Notes: generated by a model not told the origin, from the letters alone. 64,000 bases of DNA from an uncultured Opitutia bacterium (GCA_945957395.1 CAMFKE010000003.1:248001-312000), one strand, 5' to 3'; shown: positions 35,315-43,669, counted from the stretch's first letter. A program made the numbers and translations.

Positions 35315-35335
35315 AAAGCCTCCGCACGCAACCGC

Positions 35336-37012
35336 ATGAGCAGTCCCAAATCCATCATCGTCAACTGCGGCGCCACCCAGGTGGGCGTCTCCGTCTTCAC
35401 CAACAACGCCGGCCGGCTCACCCTGGAGCGCCTCGTCATCGAGGACCTCGACTACGACTACGCCGGCGAGGACGCCTGGCTCGGTGCGCTTTCCGTCGCC
35501 CTGGGCCGCATCGTGCGCGGGCTGAAGATTTCCGGCCCCGCGTCGGTCGTCGTGCCCGGCTACCAGCTGCTCACCAAGAGCATCCGCGTGCCGCAGGTCG
35601 AGCGGGCCAAGCAGGCCCAGATCATCGGTTTCGAGGCCCAGAACCAGATCCCGTTCCCGCTGAACGAGGTGGTCTGGGACAGCCAGATCATCGCCACCGA
35701 CGGCGTCGAGGCCGAGGTCATGCTCTTCGCCCTCAAGCAGGACGCCGCCGCGCGCATCGCCGGTGTCGTCTCCGCCTCCGGGCTCACCCCGTCGGTCCTC
35801 GAGGCCTCCACGCTCCTTGATTACCAGGCCTGGCGCGCCGCGAACCCGGCCGACACGGACGAGGTGCTCATCGTCAACATCGGCGCGCGCACCACGAACA
35901 TGACCTTCGTGAACGCCGCCGGCTTCAGTGTGCACAATGTGAACGTGGGCGGCAACCTGCTCACCCAGTCCATCTCGGACACGCTCGCCCTTCCGTTCGC
36001 CAAGGCCGAGGCCATCAAGGTGGCTCACTTCTCCGGCGCCCGCGCTCTGGCCGACAGCGACCCGCACGCGGCTGCGCTCAAGCAGACCGCGCTGGCCTTC
36101 ATGCGCCGCATCAGCCAGGAGGTCACCAAGCGCATCGTCATCTACAAGCGCCAGAATCAGAACAGCCAGCCCAAGCGCATCATCCTTACCGGCCGCGGCT
36201 CGCTGCTGCCCGGCCTGTCCGAGCTGCTTTGCGAGACCCAGCGCATCAGCGTCGACTACTTCGACCCCTTCGCCGCCTTCAACGCCTCCTCCGCCGTCGA
36301 TGCCGCCTACCTGGAGGGCTGCCGCGTCAGTCTTTCGGAAATCGTGGGCGAGGCGTCCCGCGCCACACTGCCCGGCGCCGTCGGCGTGAACCTGCTGCCG
36401 GCCGCGCTGGAGAGCCAGATGGCGTTCAACCGCCAGAAGCCCCTTCTGCTCGCCGCCGGCGCCTTGCTGGCGTTCGCCCCCTGGCCGCTTTGGCACCACT
36501 TCAACGCCGCCGCCGCCTCCGCCAAATCCGAGGTGCGCGCCGCCGACGCGCGTTATGTCGAACTGACCGGCCACCGCAAGGCCATCGAGGACGCCAAGTC
36601 CGAGGCCGAGCAGGTCGCCTCCCGAGTAAGCTCCCTCAACGACGCCGCCCGCGCCCGCGACAGCTGGCGCGAGTTCCTCGCCGATCTCCAATCGCGCGTG
36701 GCAGGCGTGCCGGATGTTTGGATTGAAGATCTTCGCTTCTCCCGCGTGCCCGCCGCCGTCGCCGAGGGCGCGCCCCCCGCCGACTCCTGCCGCGTCACCG
36801 TGCAGTTCTGCGCCCTTATCAAGGAGGTGTCGCCTGACGGAGCCTTCAACGGCGCCGCCGTCCAGGCGAAGCGTCGTCAGCTGCTCAGCGCCCTGGAAGG
36901 TTCCCCGTTTGTGGAGAAGATTCCCGGTGACGCCGAAAAGAGCGACCTGAAGAAGGCGAACCTCCCGCGCATCACCCTCACCCTGGTCATCAAGGACCAA
37001 AAGCCCCTCTGA
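35336..37012 (+). CDS. PilM-like actin-fold protein fused to a PilN-like membrane domain (Amuc_1101-like)
   Basis: 558 residues. Residues 1-340 look like PilM: SIIVNCGATQVGVSVF, VPGYQLLTKSIRVPQ, LIVNIGARTTNMTFV (the actin-type phosphate loop), NVNVGGNLLTQSISDTL and RIILTGRGSLLPGL. A membrane helix (PLLLAAGALLAFAPWPLWHHF is cut here at about residue 388) is followed by a coiled coil and a PilN-like alpha/beta part. In type IV pilus machines PilM is a cytoplasmic ring protein and PilN is its separate membrane partner; here both seem to be one chain. It overlaps no neighbour but is 2 bases from the next start. Confidence 0.85.
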   Translation: MSSPKSIIVNCGATQVGVSVFTNNAGRLTLERLVIEDLDYDYAGEDAWLGALSVALGRIVRGLKISGPASVVVPGYQLLTKSIRVPQVERAKQAQIIGFEAQNQIPFPLNEVVWDSQIIATDGVEAEVMLFALKQDAAARIAGVVSASGLTPSVLEASTLLDYQAWRAANPADTDEVLIVNIGARTTNMTFVNAAGFSVHNVNVGGNLLTQSISDTLALPFAKAEAIKVAHFSGARALADSDPHAAALKQTALAFMRRISQEVTKRIVIYKRQNQNSQPKRIILTGRGSLLPGLSELLCETQRISVDYFDPFAAFNASSAVDAAYLEGCRVSLSEIVGEASRATLPGAVGVNLLPAALESQMAFNRQKPLLLAAGALLAFAPWPLWHHFNAAAASAKSEVRAADARYVELTGHRKAIEDAKSEAEQVASRVSSLNDAARARDSWREFLADLQSRVAGVPDVWIEDLRFSRVPAAVAEGAPPADSCRVTVQFCALIKEVSPDGAFNGAAVQAKRRQLLSALEGSPFVEKIPGDAEKSDLKKANLPRITLTLVIKDQKPL

Positions 37013-37014
37013 GC

Positions 37015-38028
37015 ATGGAAGCCAAGAAATCCCCCGCCCTGCTGGCGACCCTGGCGGTCTTCGGCCTCGTCGCCCTCGCCGGCGCAGGCTTCACCGTTTT
37101 CGCTTACCTCGACTACTCCGACGCCTCCGTCAAGCTGGCCGCCGCCGACAAGAAGGTCGCCTCGCTGCTCAAGTCCGAGGTCGCGCTGACCCGTGACAAT
37201 GTCGACGCGGCGCAGTCCAACCTGCGCGCGCTGAAGGCGGCCGAGGCCGCCTTGCGCCTTGACCTCTCCGGTGACGGTGCCGGAAGTTTCGACGACAAGT
37301 ACACCGGCGCTCCCGGCGACCTTGGCGCGGTTATCAAGGACTCCGTGGAAGGCTGGCGCACCGTTTGCCGCAAGTCCGGCGTGCGCATCGCCGTGCCCAA
37401 GCCCGACGACTTCGCCTTCGGTTACTCGCGCTACTTCCAGACCGGCGGCACGCCGCCCTCCAAGTTCACCGCGCAGATTCATCGCCAGACCCGCGTGACC
37501 GATTTCCTCGTGAAGTCGCTGCTGCTCGCCAAGGCCTCCGACGACCTGCGCCTGGTCTCCGTCGCCCGCGAGCCCGTCGAGGTTTCCGGAGGCGTCCGTG
37601 GCGGCAACTTCGCCCCCGACGAGGTGGACCCGTCCTCTCGCCGCGATTCGGTGCTGCGCCGCGAAGGCCTCCTGCGCAGCGAGTTCTTCAGCGTCAAATT
37701 CGTCGCCCGCACCGATGTGCTGCGCCGTTTCGTCAACATCGTGACCGCCTCCGGTCGCTCCCTCGCGGTGCGCGGCGTCGAGGTCTCCCAGGCGACGCCT
37801 GAGCAGTTGGCCAACCCCGGGGCCCCGGGCGCGCCCGGCTCCGCCGTCGCGCTGCCCGCCGATCTCTTCGGCGCCCCCGCTCCCGCCCCCGGGGCTGCTG
37901 CCGCCGAGGTCAAGCCCGATGCGCCGGTCGTGAACGACACGCCCTCGCTGTTCACGGTCACGCTTGAGTATATCGAGCCGGTGGCTCCCGCCCCCGCCGT
38001 CGAGTCCGCCGAAAACGCCAACAAGTAA
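37015..38028 (+). CDS. Amuc_1100-like membrane protein (PilO-like position)
   Basis: 337 residues. One N-terminal membrane helix (LLATLAVFGLVALAGAGF, about residues 9-28) is followed by a coiled-coil stretch to about residue 85 and an alpha/beta periplasmic part, then an Ala/Pro-rich linker near residue 290. Size, topology and position between the PilM-type and the Amuc_1099-type genes match Amuc_1100, the Akkermansia protein known for TLR2 signalling and tied to pilus assembly. In pilus terms it occupies the PilO slot. Sequence-level identity to Amuc_1100 was not measured. It starts 2 bases after the previous stop, so it is surely co-translated. Confidence 0.75.
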   Translation: MEAKKSPALLATLAVFGLVALAGAGFTVFAYLDYSDASVKLAAADKKVASLLKSEVALTRDNVDAAQSNLRALKAAEAALRLDLSGDGAGSFDDKYTGAPGDLGAVIKDSVEGWRTVCRKSGVRIAVPKPDDFAFGYSRYFQTGGTPPSKFTAQIHRQTRVTDFLVKSLLLAKASDDLRLVSVAREPVEVSGGVRGGNFAPDEVDPSSRRDSVLRREGLLRSEFFSVKFVARTDVLRRFVNIVTASGRSLAVRGVEVSQATPEQLANPGAPGAPGSAVALPADLFGAPAPAPGAAAAEVKPDAPVVNDTPSLFTVTLEYIEPVAPAPAVESAENANK

Positions 38029-38043
38029 GCCCACCATAGCCCC

Positions 38044-38871
38044 ATGAGCCAGAACACCGCTCGACTCGCGCTTGGCGTGGCGTTCCTCGCCTGCGCCGGA
38101 ACAGTCGCCTTCAACCTCCTGCGCGCCGATGCCGCGCGCGTCACCGCCGCCACCGCCGGCACCTCCCCTTCGGGTTCGGCCTACCCCGCCATCGTCGTGC
38201 CCAAGGTGCCCGGACCCGCCCCCGAGTGGGTGCGCCCCGTGGCCGCCGAAGGCGACGCCTGGCGTTACGACCTGTTCACCCCGGTTGAGGTCCGTTGGGA
38301 TTCCAAGGCCTCCGCCTACATGCCCAAGGGCGAAGTCGCCCCGGTCGAGGCCCCCTTCGGCCTTCGCCTCCTCGCGCTGAAGCACCCCGTGTATCGCTAC
38401 ACCTCCGGCGGCTACCTCAGCATGCCCAATCCGGCCGACTCCATCGTCATGCTGCGCGACACCGTCGCCGGCACCGTGCTGCGCGGCAAAATCGGCCAGA
38501 CGCTGGGCGCCGAGGGCTCCAAGGTCACCCTGCTCGCCTGGGACGACAAGGCCAAGTCCGTCAAGCTCAAGGACCTCGCGCTCAACCGCGAACTCATCGT
38601 CACCGCCAAGCCCCTGGCCTTCACCGACAAGGTCATCGCCACCTTCTCCTCCGGCGACTCCGACGCCGTCGTTTGGACCGCCTCCGCAGTGGGTGAAAAA
38701 TTTGAGAACGAGGCCGGCTCTTATGTCATCAAAGGCATTGACTTCGAGGCCCAATCGGTGACGGTCGAAAAGACTTCGACCCCCGACCCCGTGAAAAACA
38801 AGCGTAAAACCACGGAGGAAACGCTCAGCCCGCTTGCCCTCGCGGCCCCCGTTTCCGGCCCCGCCCAATGA
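38044..38871 (+). CDS. Amuc_1099-like anchored protein (PilP-like position)
   Basis: 275 residues with an N-terminal hydrophobic helix (about residues 8-25) and a mostly beta extracytoplasmic region. DAWRYDLFTPVEVRW and LRGKIGQTLGAEGSKVTLLAWDD are distinctive. It ends in a disordered, lysine/threonine-rich tail. It lies between the Amuc_1100-like gene and the secretin, the place held in other type IV pilus operons by PilP, which links the inner-membrane complex to the secretin. No family was recognised from sequence alone. Confidence 0.7.
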   Translation: MSQNTARLALGVAFLACAGTVAFNLLRADAARVTAATAGTSPSGSAYPAIVVPKVPGPAPEWVRPVAAEGDAWRYDLFTPVEVRWDSKASAYMPKGEVAPVEAPFGLRLLALKHPVYRYTSGGYLSMPNPADSIVMLRDTVAGTVLRGKIGQTLGAEGSKVTLLAWDDKAKSVKLKDLALNRELIVTAKPLAFTDKVIATFSSGDSDAVVWTASAVGEKFENEAGSYVIKGIDFEAQSVTVEKTSTPDPVKNKRKTTEETLSPLALAAPVSGPAQ

Positions 38872-38924
38872 GTTTTTCGCCCTTTTCCTTTAACACCCCA
38901 CATACCTCCCCATCGGTCACCCGC

Positions 38925-41828
38925 ATGAACAAGCAGCAGCGTCTTAAACAGTGGATTGCCGCGCTGGCCCTCGCCGGCTTCCTCGCCCCCGTCTCCGCCT
39001 CCGCCCAGGATGACGCACAATCCCGCGCCAAGGCCGTCTCCCTGACCGCCGAGGCCATCACCGCCCGCGAAGGCGGCGACCTCCTCACGGAGAAGGCCAA
39101 GCTTGAGGAAATCCTCAAGCTCGACGCCGAAAACGCCGACGCCAAGACCCGTCTGGACGAGGTGAACAAGGCCCTGCTCGCCAAGTCCGAAGCGCCCGCC
39201 GGCCCCCTTTCCCCCCTCGACCGCGCCGCCCGGGAAAACCTTAACCTCTTCCGCGAGGTCGAGTCCGCCAAGCTGGACGCCCAGGACGCCGCCGCCCGCG
39301 GCGAATACGAGGCCGCCCTTTCCCTCCTCGACGAGGCCGGCGCCGCCCTGCCCGCCAACACCGCCGGCCAGGCCCTGAAGGATTCCATCACCCAGCTGCG
39401 CCAGCAGATTCTCGCCGACCGCGACTCCGGTGCCGCCGGCGTGAAGGGTGTCACCGGCGCCGCCGTCGCCGACAGCCTGCGCGTCAACAAGGAGCGCGTC
39501 AGCGAAGCCCGTCGTCTCATTTCCGAAGCCTCCTCGCTCACCTCCGACGGCCGCTTCGACGACGCCGGCGCCGCGCTTTCCAAGGCCGAGGCCACGCTGC
39601 CCAACAACAGCACCGCCGACACCGCCCGCGTGGAGCTCAAGAAGGCCAAGTCCAAGCTCTACACCGCCCGCTACTCCGCCGCCGTCGACAAGCGCGACAT
39701 GAAGTCCGCCGAGAAGGCCGTGGATGAGTTCGAACAGCTCAACGGCAAGGACGACAAGCGTTCCGTTTCCCTGCGCGCCGACCTCGTTTCCAAGCTGGGC
39801 GACCCCCACTACAAGTCGATCAACGAGGTGAGCCCCGACTTCGCCGCCCGCGAAAAGAAGGCCAACGACCTGCTCGCCAAGGGCCGCGCCCAGTACCTCT
39901 ACGGCGACTACCTCGGCGCTCTCGAGACCTACAAGGAAGTCCTCCAGTACCAGCCGTACAACACCGAGGCCAAGTCCTTCTCCATCAAGATCCGCGAGAC
40001 CCTCCACGAGAAGTCCGGCAGCTACAACGGCACCGTCACCAAGACCAAGCTCCTGGAGAGCGTCGATGTGGGCTGGTCCATGCCGGAAGCCTTCAACAAG
40101 GATGTCCGCTCCGGCGGCGCCGAGGTCGCCGAGGATCCCGTGGTGGCGCGCATGCGCAAGATCACCATCCCCACGATCTCCCTGCCGGACATGAAGCTCT
40201 CCGTGGTCGTCGCGACCCTGGCCGAGTACTCCATGGCCTACGACAAGGATCAGAAGGGCATCAACTTCAACCTGATCGACCCGGAGAAGAAGGACCCCAC
40301 CGTGTCCCTCACCCTGCGCGACATGCCCCTCTCCGGCGTGCTCGACCAGGTCCTGCGCTCCGTCAATTACTCCTACACCGTCAACAACGGTGTCGTCGAA
40401 ATCCGCCCCGATACCGGCAACGCCGAAATCGAGACCGAGTTCTTCCCGCTCTCCCAGGGTGCCGTCACCCGCATGACCGGCGCCGGCGCCAAGCCCGCTG
40501 ACACCGCCAACCCCTTCGGCGGCGGCGGCGACGCCGGCACGGGGGGCCGTCCCGAAGTGGAAGGCCTCAAGAAGTACTTCCGCGGCATCGGCATCGAGTT
40601 CAACGAGACCACCGGCACCGGTTTGAACTTCGACGGTCAGCAGCTGATCGTCACCCACAACCGCCGTGTCCTCGAGCGCGTTCGCAACACCCTGCGCCGC
40701 TACTCCGACACCAAGCAGATCTCCATCGAGTCCAAGTTCATCGAAGTCAATCAAGGCAACCTGAACGAAATCGCCGCCAACTGGCTGCTGACCAATCGCG
40801 ATGGCGGAAAGGACCAGATCAACGGCGCCACGGGCAATCGTTCCCTGGCCAGCGCCTTCACCAAGACTTCGGGTGGCAACCCGGGTAACATTACCCGCGT
40901 CACCAACCCCGTCTTCGATGTTAACGGCAACCAGATTGGCGGTGGCGAACAGCTTCCGGATGTGAACATCCCGAACAATTCGCCCGTCATCCCCGGCACG
41001 CCCAACTACGGCACGACGACCACCCCGTTCACTGGCAACTTCTCCAGCACCATCGGCATCGGCGGTTACAATGCGCAGCTGTTCATCACAGCGCTTGAGC
41101 AGACGACGGGTTCCGACCTTATGGCAGCTCCGAGCGTGACCGTGAAGGATAGCCAGCAGGCCACCATCAAGATTGTTCAGCTCCTGCGTTACCCGACCTC
41201 CTACTCGGCCATCCAGTCGCAGGTCGCCAACAACGGTAACAATAATAACAACAACAACGGCGGCGGCGGCGGCGGCTCCGTGGCCATCACGGCCGGTACC
41301 CCGCAGGACTTCGAAGTCCAGGAAGTCGGTATCTCGCTGGCCGTCACCCCGACCGTGCAGGCCGACGGTGAGTCCATCGAACTCGACCTCGAGCCCAAGA
41401 TCACCGAGTTCGAAGGCTTCGTGGAATACGGCGGCACCTCCGTGGCCGTCATCAGCAACACCACCGTCACCGTGCCTTCCGGCTTCTACCAGCCCATCTT
41501 CTCGGTGCGCGAAGTGAAGACCAAGGTCACCGTGTACGACGGCGCCACCGTGGTGCTCGGTGGTTTGATCCGCGAAGAGGTCAAGACCGTGCACGACAAG
41601 GTGCCCGTGCTCGGCGACATCCCGGTGCTCGGCAAGCTGTTCCGCTCGGACGGCAAGACCGCGAACAAGAAGAACCTGATGATCTTCGTGACCGCCAACC
41701 AGATCTCGCCCACCGGTTCCCAGCTCAAGGGCACCGTCGGCAATGTCCGCGCCGGCACGACCTTCCAGAACCCCACCCTGTCCTCGCCCTCCGGTTCGCA
41801 GTACCGCGCTCCGATCGAGGCCAAGTAA
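38925..41828 (+). CDS. Pilus/type II-like secretin with TPR N-terminus (Amuc_1098/PilQ-like)
   Basis: 967 residues from the ATG at 38925, chosen for its signal peptide (MNKQQRLKQWIAALALAGFLAP); an ATG at 38868 overlapping the previous stop would add 19 residues. An alanine-rich TPR-like region (to about residue 340) precedes secretin N-domains (ITIPTISLPDMKLSVVV; RRVLERVRNTLRRYSDTKQ) and the C-terminal secretin domain, with EVGISLAVTPTVQADG and the signature VPVLGDIPVLGKLFRSD. A run of Asn and Gly codons (41228-41278) lies in a loop. It forms the outer-membrane ring of the pilus or secretion system and ends the operon. Confidence 0.92.
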   Translation: MNKQQRLKQWIAALALAGFLAPVSASAQDDAQSRAKAVSLTAEAITAREGGDLLTEKAKLEEILKLDAENADAKTRLDEVNKALLAKSEAPAGPLSPLDRAARENLNLFREVESAKLDAQDAAARGEYEAALSLLDEAGAALPANTAGQALKDSITQLRQQILADRDSGAAGVKGVTGAAVADSLRVNKERVSEARRLISEASSLTSDGRFDDAGAALSKAEATLPNNSTADTARVELKKAKSKLYTARYSAAVDKRDMKSAEKAVDEFEQLNGKDDKRSVSLRADLVSKLGDPHYKSINEVSPDFAAREKKANDLLAKGRAQYLYGDYLGALETYKEVLQYQPYNTEAKSFSIKIRETLHEKSGSYNGTVTKTKLLESVDVGWSMPEAFNKDVRSGGAEVAEDPVVARMRKITIPTISLPDMKLSVVVATLAEYSMAYDKDQKGINFNLIDPEKKDPTVSLTLRDMPLSGVLDQVLRSVNYSYTVNNGVVEIRPDTGNAEIETEFFPLSQGAVTRMTGAGAKPADTANPFGGGGDAGTGGRPEVEGLKKYFRGIGIEFNETTGTGLNFDGQQLIVTHNRRVLERVRNTLRRYSDTKQISIESKFIEVNQGNLNEIAANWLLTNRDGGKDQINGATGNRSLASAFTKTSGGNPGNITRVTNPVFDVNGNQIGGGEQLPDVNIPNNSPVIPGTPNYGTTTTPFTGNFSSTIGIGGYNAQLFITALEQTTGSDLMAAPSVTVKDSQQATIKIVQLLRYPTSYSAIQSQVANNGNNNNNNNGGGGGGSVAITAGTPQDFEVQEVGISLAVTPTVQADGESIELDLEPKITEFEGFVEYGGTSVAVISNTTVTVPSGFYQPIFSVREVKTKVTVYDGATVVLGGLIREEVKTVHDKVPVLGDIPVLGKLFRSDGKTANKKNLMIFVTANQISPTGSQLKGTVGNVRAGTTFQNPTLSSPSGSQYRAPIEAK
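41228..41278 (+). repeat. AAC/AAT then GGC triplet run inside the secretin gene
   Basis: The sequence runs AACAACGGTAACAATAATAAC and on into AAC and then GGC triplets, encoding about nine Asn and six Gly. Triplet slippage would keep the frame, so loop length could vary between strains. Confidence 0.7.
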
Positions 41829-41850
41829 GGCTCTCGCAGGTTTCTTCGCC

Positions 41851-41890
41851 AAAAAGGCGGGACCGGATTCACCTCCGGCCCGCCTTTTTT
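41851..41890 (+). terminator. Terminator of the pilus/secretin operon
   Basis: AAAGGCGGGACCGG pairs with CCGGCCCGCCTTT around an 8-base loop, followed by seven T. It is 23 bases after the secretin stop. Confidence 0.85.
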
Positions 41891-41891
41891 T

Positions 41892-42039
41892 GCGGAAAGG
41901 CAAAAGGCCGAATGCGGAAGGCAAAAGTGGCCTTGCTGCGCTCGGAGCGTACCGGCCGATTTTGAGAAAGGACTTCCGGCGTGCTGGCCAAGCCCGGCCC
42001 CACTTCTGCATTGTGCCTTTTGCATTCTGCATTGGCCTT
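41892..42039. repeat. Inverted word-repeat element 2
   Basis: The left arm 41892-41930 (words GCGGAAAGGC, AATGCGGAAGGC, AAAAGTGG) is partly complementary to the right arm 42000-42039 (CCACTTCTGCATT, GTGCCTTTTGCATT, CTGCATTGG). The loop is about 70 bases. The right arm uses the same words as element 1 at 9163-9195 and ends 7 bases before the exonuclease start codon. Confidence 0.6.
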
Positions 42040-42046
42040 CCTCCTC

Positions 42047-42919
42047 ATGAAGTGGCTCCTCCTCGACGGGTTCAATCTCACCTTCCGCGCCTTTTACGCG
42101 CTGCCCGAGCTCACCCGGCCCGACGGCTTCCCTACCGGCGCCCTGCACGGTTGGAGCAGGCTTCAGCGCAGTCTGGTCGAGCGTGAAAAGCCCGACCGCG
42201 TCGTGGCCTTTTTCGACCTCGAAGGGTCCACGCGCCACCTGGAGCTTCATCCCGAGTACAAGGCGAACCGGGCCGAGACGCCCGAGCCGCTCAAGCGCCA
42301 GATTCCCGAGGTGAAACGCCTCGCCGGCCTTCTCGGGGCTCGCGTGATTGAGCGCTCCGGTATCGAGGCCGACGACCTCATCGCTTCCTTCGCCGCCCGC
42401 CGCGCCGCCTCCGGCGACGAGGTTCTCATCGTGTCCGCCGACAAGGACTTCGGGCAGTGCGTGGGCGGGCGAGTCGCGCAGCTGGCGCCGACGAACAACC
42501 CGAAGGACCCTTGGGTGCGTTTGGATTCCGCCGGCATCGAGGCGAAGTTCGGCGTACCGCCCGCGCATGTGGCCGATTACCTCGCGCTCATGGGGGACAG
42601 CGTGGACAACATCCCCGGCATCAAGGGCGTCGGGCCCAAGACCGCCGCGAAATGGATTTCCGAATACGGCGACATCGAGGGCGTGCTCGCCGCCGCCCCG
42701 CGCATCGAGCCGGTGCGCTTCCGCGAGGTGCTCGCGAGCTCGGCCGACCTGCTGCGCAAGAACCGCACGCTCGTCACCTTCCGCACCGACTACCCGACCG
42801 ACGAGGCCGAACGCCCCGCCGACTTCGACTTCGCCGGTCTCAGCGCCTTCTACGAGGCCATGGGCATGCAGGCCGCCCGCAAGGACCTCGAAAAGCGCCG
42901 CCAGACGGAGCTGTTCTGA
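42047..42919 (+). CDS. Stand-alone 5'-3' exonuclease (DNA polymerase I N-terminal type)
   Basis: 290 residues from the ATG at 42047. WLLLDGFNLTFRAFYALPELTRPDG starts the PIN-like fold (cut here in two at FRAF), with acidic metal ligands in VVAFFDLEGSTRH, SGIEADDLIASFA and VSADKDFGQ, and the helix-hairpin-helix GDSVDNIPGIKGVGPKTAAKW. This is the flap-endonuclease/5'-exonuclease domain that in most bacteria is fused to PolA. Alone it may remove RNA primers or flaps. The upstream repeat arm gives an apparent extension of the frame that is rejected. Confidence 0.93.
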   Translation: MKWLLLDGFNLTFRAFYALPELTRPDGFPTGALHGWSRLQRSLVEREKPDRVVAFFDLEGSTRHLELHPEYKANRAETPEPLKRQIPEVKRLAGLLGARVIERSGIEADDLIASFAARRAASGDEVLIVSADKDFGQCVGGRVAQLAPTNNPKDPWVRLDSAGIEAKFGVPPAHVADYLALMGDSVDNIPGIKGVGPKTAAKWISEYGDIEGVLAAAPRIEPVRFREVLASSADLLRKNRTLVTFRTDYPTDEAERPADFDFAGLSAFYEAMGMQAARKDLEKRRQTELF

Positions 42920-43009
42920 AAAGGAGCGCGCGAGGCGCGGCGGCTGTGAATAACCCGTGGCCGCTTTGGCTTCCGGTCGGGGGCCGGCGGGGTTTTCTCG
43001 CGCCTCAAC

Positions 43010-43486
43010 ATGGCCAAAGTCGACATCGAACTCGTGAAGATGGTGCTCACCCGCAACGAAGTGGAAACCCGCCTCGTCGCCGGCATCATCCAGGAACTCC
43101 AACAGGAACAGGCTGCCGAGGTTGACGAGGAGAAGGAGAAGCCCGTCAAGAAGCAGTGGGTGGTCGTCGTGTACGACCCCGAGGGCGAACTCGAAGGCAA
43201 GGAGTTCACCGGCTCCGTCGTGCAGATCCCCGAGGACGAATCCGTCTACACCGCCGTGGAGCGTCTGCACCGCGCCGGCTACGAGTTCAACACGACCAAG
43301 AAGGGGCGCCGCATGCCGGTGAAGACCGTGGGCGAGGTGTGCGAGCATGTGCCCGCGCGCATCGCCAAGGAGCAGAAGATCTGGATCAAACACAAGGAGC
43401 CCTGCTTCCTCCTGCCCACCGACGGTCTCCTGCCCACCGAGCAGACCGGCCAGCGCATCGACAAGCGCAAGAAGGACGACCGCTAA
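43010..43486 (+). CDS. Conserved-looking protein of unknown function
   Basis: 158 residues, soluble, highly charged and without signal or membrane segment. The N-terminal ~45 residues are helical (EVETRLVAGIIQELQQEQAA, then an acidic lysine/glutamate patch). The middle alternates beta-like segments (QWVVVVYDPEGELEGKEF; VVQIPEDESVYTAVERLHRAGYEFN) and the end is basic (TGQRIDKRKKDDR). No family is recognised. Codon use matches the neighbours. It lies between the exonuclease gene (90 bases upstream) and repeat element 3. Confidence 0.7.
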   Translation: MAKVDIELVKMVLTRNEVETRLVAGIIQELQQEQAAEVDEEKEKPVKKQWVVVVYDPEGELEGKEFTGSVVQIPEDESVYTAVERLHRAGYEFNTTKKGRRMPVKTVGEVCEHVPARIAKEQKIWIKHKEPCFLLPTDGLLPTEQTGQRIDKRKKDDR

Positions 43487-43496
43487 GGCGGCCTAT

Positions 43497-43669
43497 GTGG
43501 CGAAGCGCGAAGCGTGGAGCGTAAAGGGACGGCCTGCGGCCGCGTTTGGCCGGTGCCTTGAATGAGGTTCCTCCGAGCGGCGCCGGGCATCGGCCCTTCA
43601 CGCTCCACGCTTTACGCTTTCCTGCCTTTCCTTCTTCGCGCTTCTCCCTTCGCTCTTCGCACTTTTCCC
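43497..43669. repeat. Inverted word-repeat element 3 upstream of purM
   Basis: The left arm 43497-43528 (GCGAAGCGCGAAGCGTGGAG and GCGTAAAGGG) is complementary with few mismatches to the right arm 43594-43620 (CCCTTCACGCTCCACGC, TTTACGCTTT). The right arm continues as related pyrimidine-rich words (CTTCTTCGCGCTTCTCCC, TTCGCTCTTCGCAC) up to the base before the purM ATG. The loop is about 65 bases. Confidence 0.7.

Noticed and set aside
36877-42032. Long minus-strand open frames opposite the pilus operon
   Set aside because: They are glycine/valine-rich shadows opposite well-supported genes.
41981-42046. N-terminal extension of the exonuclease encoded by the repeat arm (a signal-like LCLLHSALAFLL)
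   Set aside because: A DNA-processing enzyme needs no export signal, the family homology begins at the ATG at 42047, and the extension is just the repeat word translated.
43562-43669. N-terminal extension of PurM through repeat element 3
   Set aside because: The extension is repeat DNA, hydrophobic and unlike PurM, which is cytoplasmic; the ATG at 43670 fits the family.
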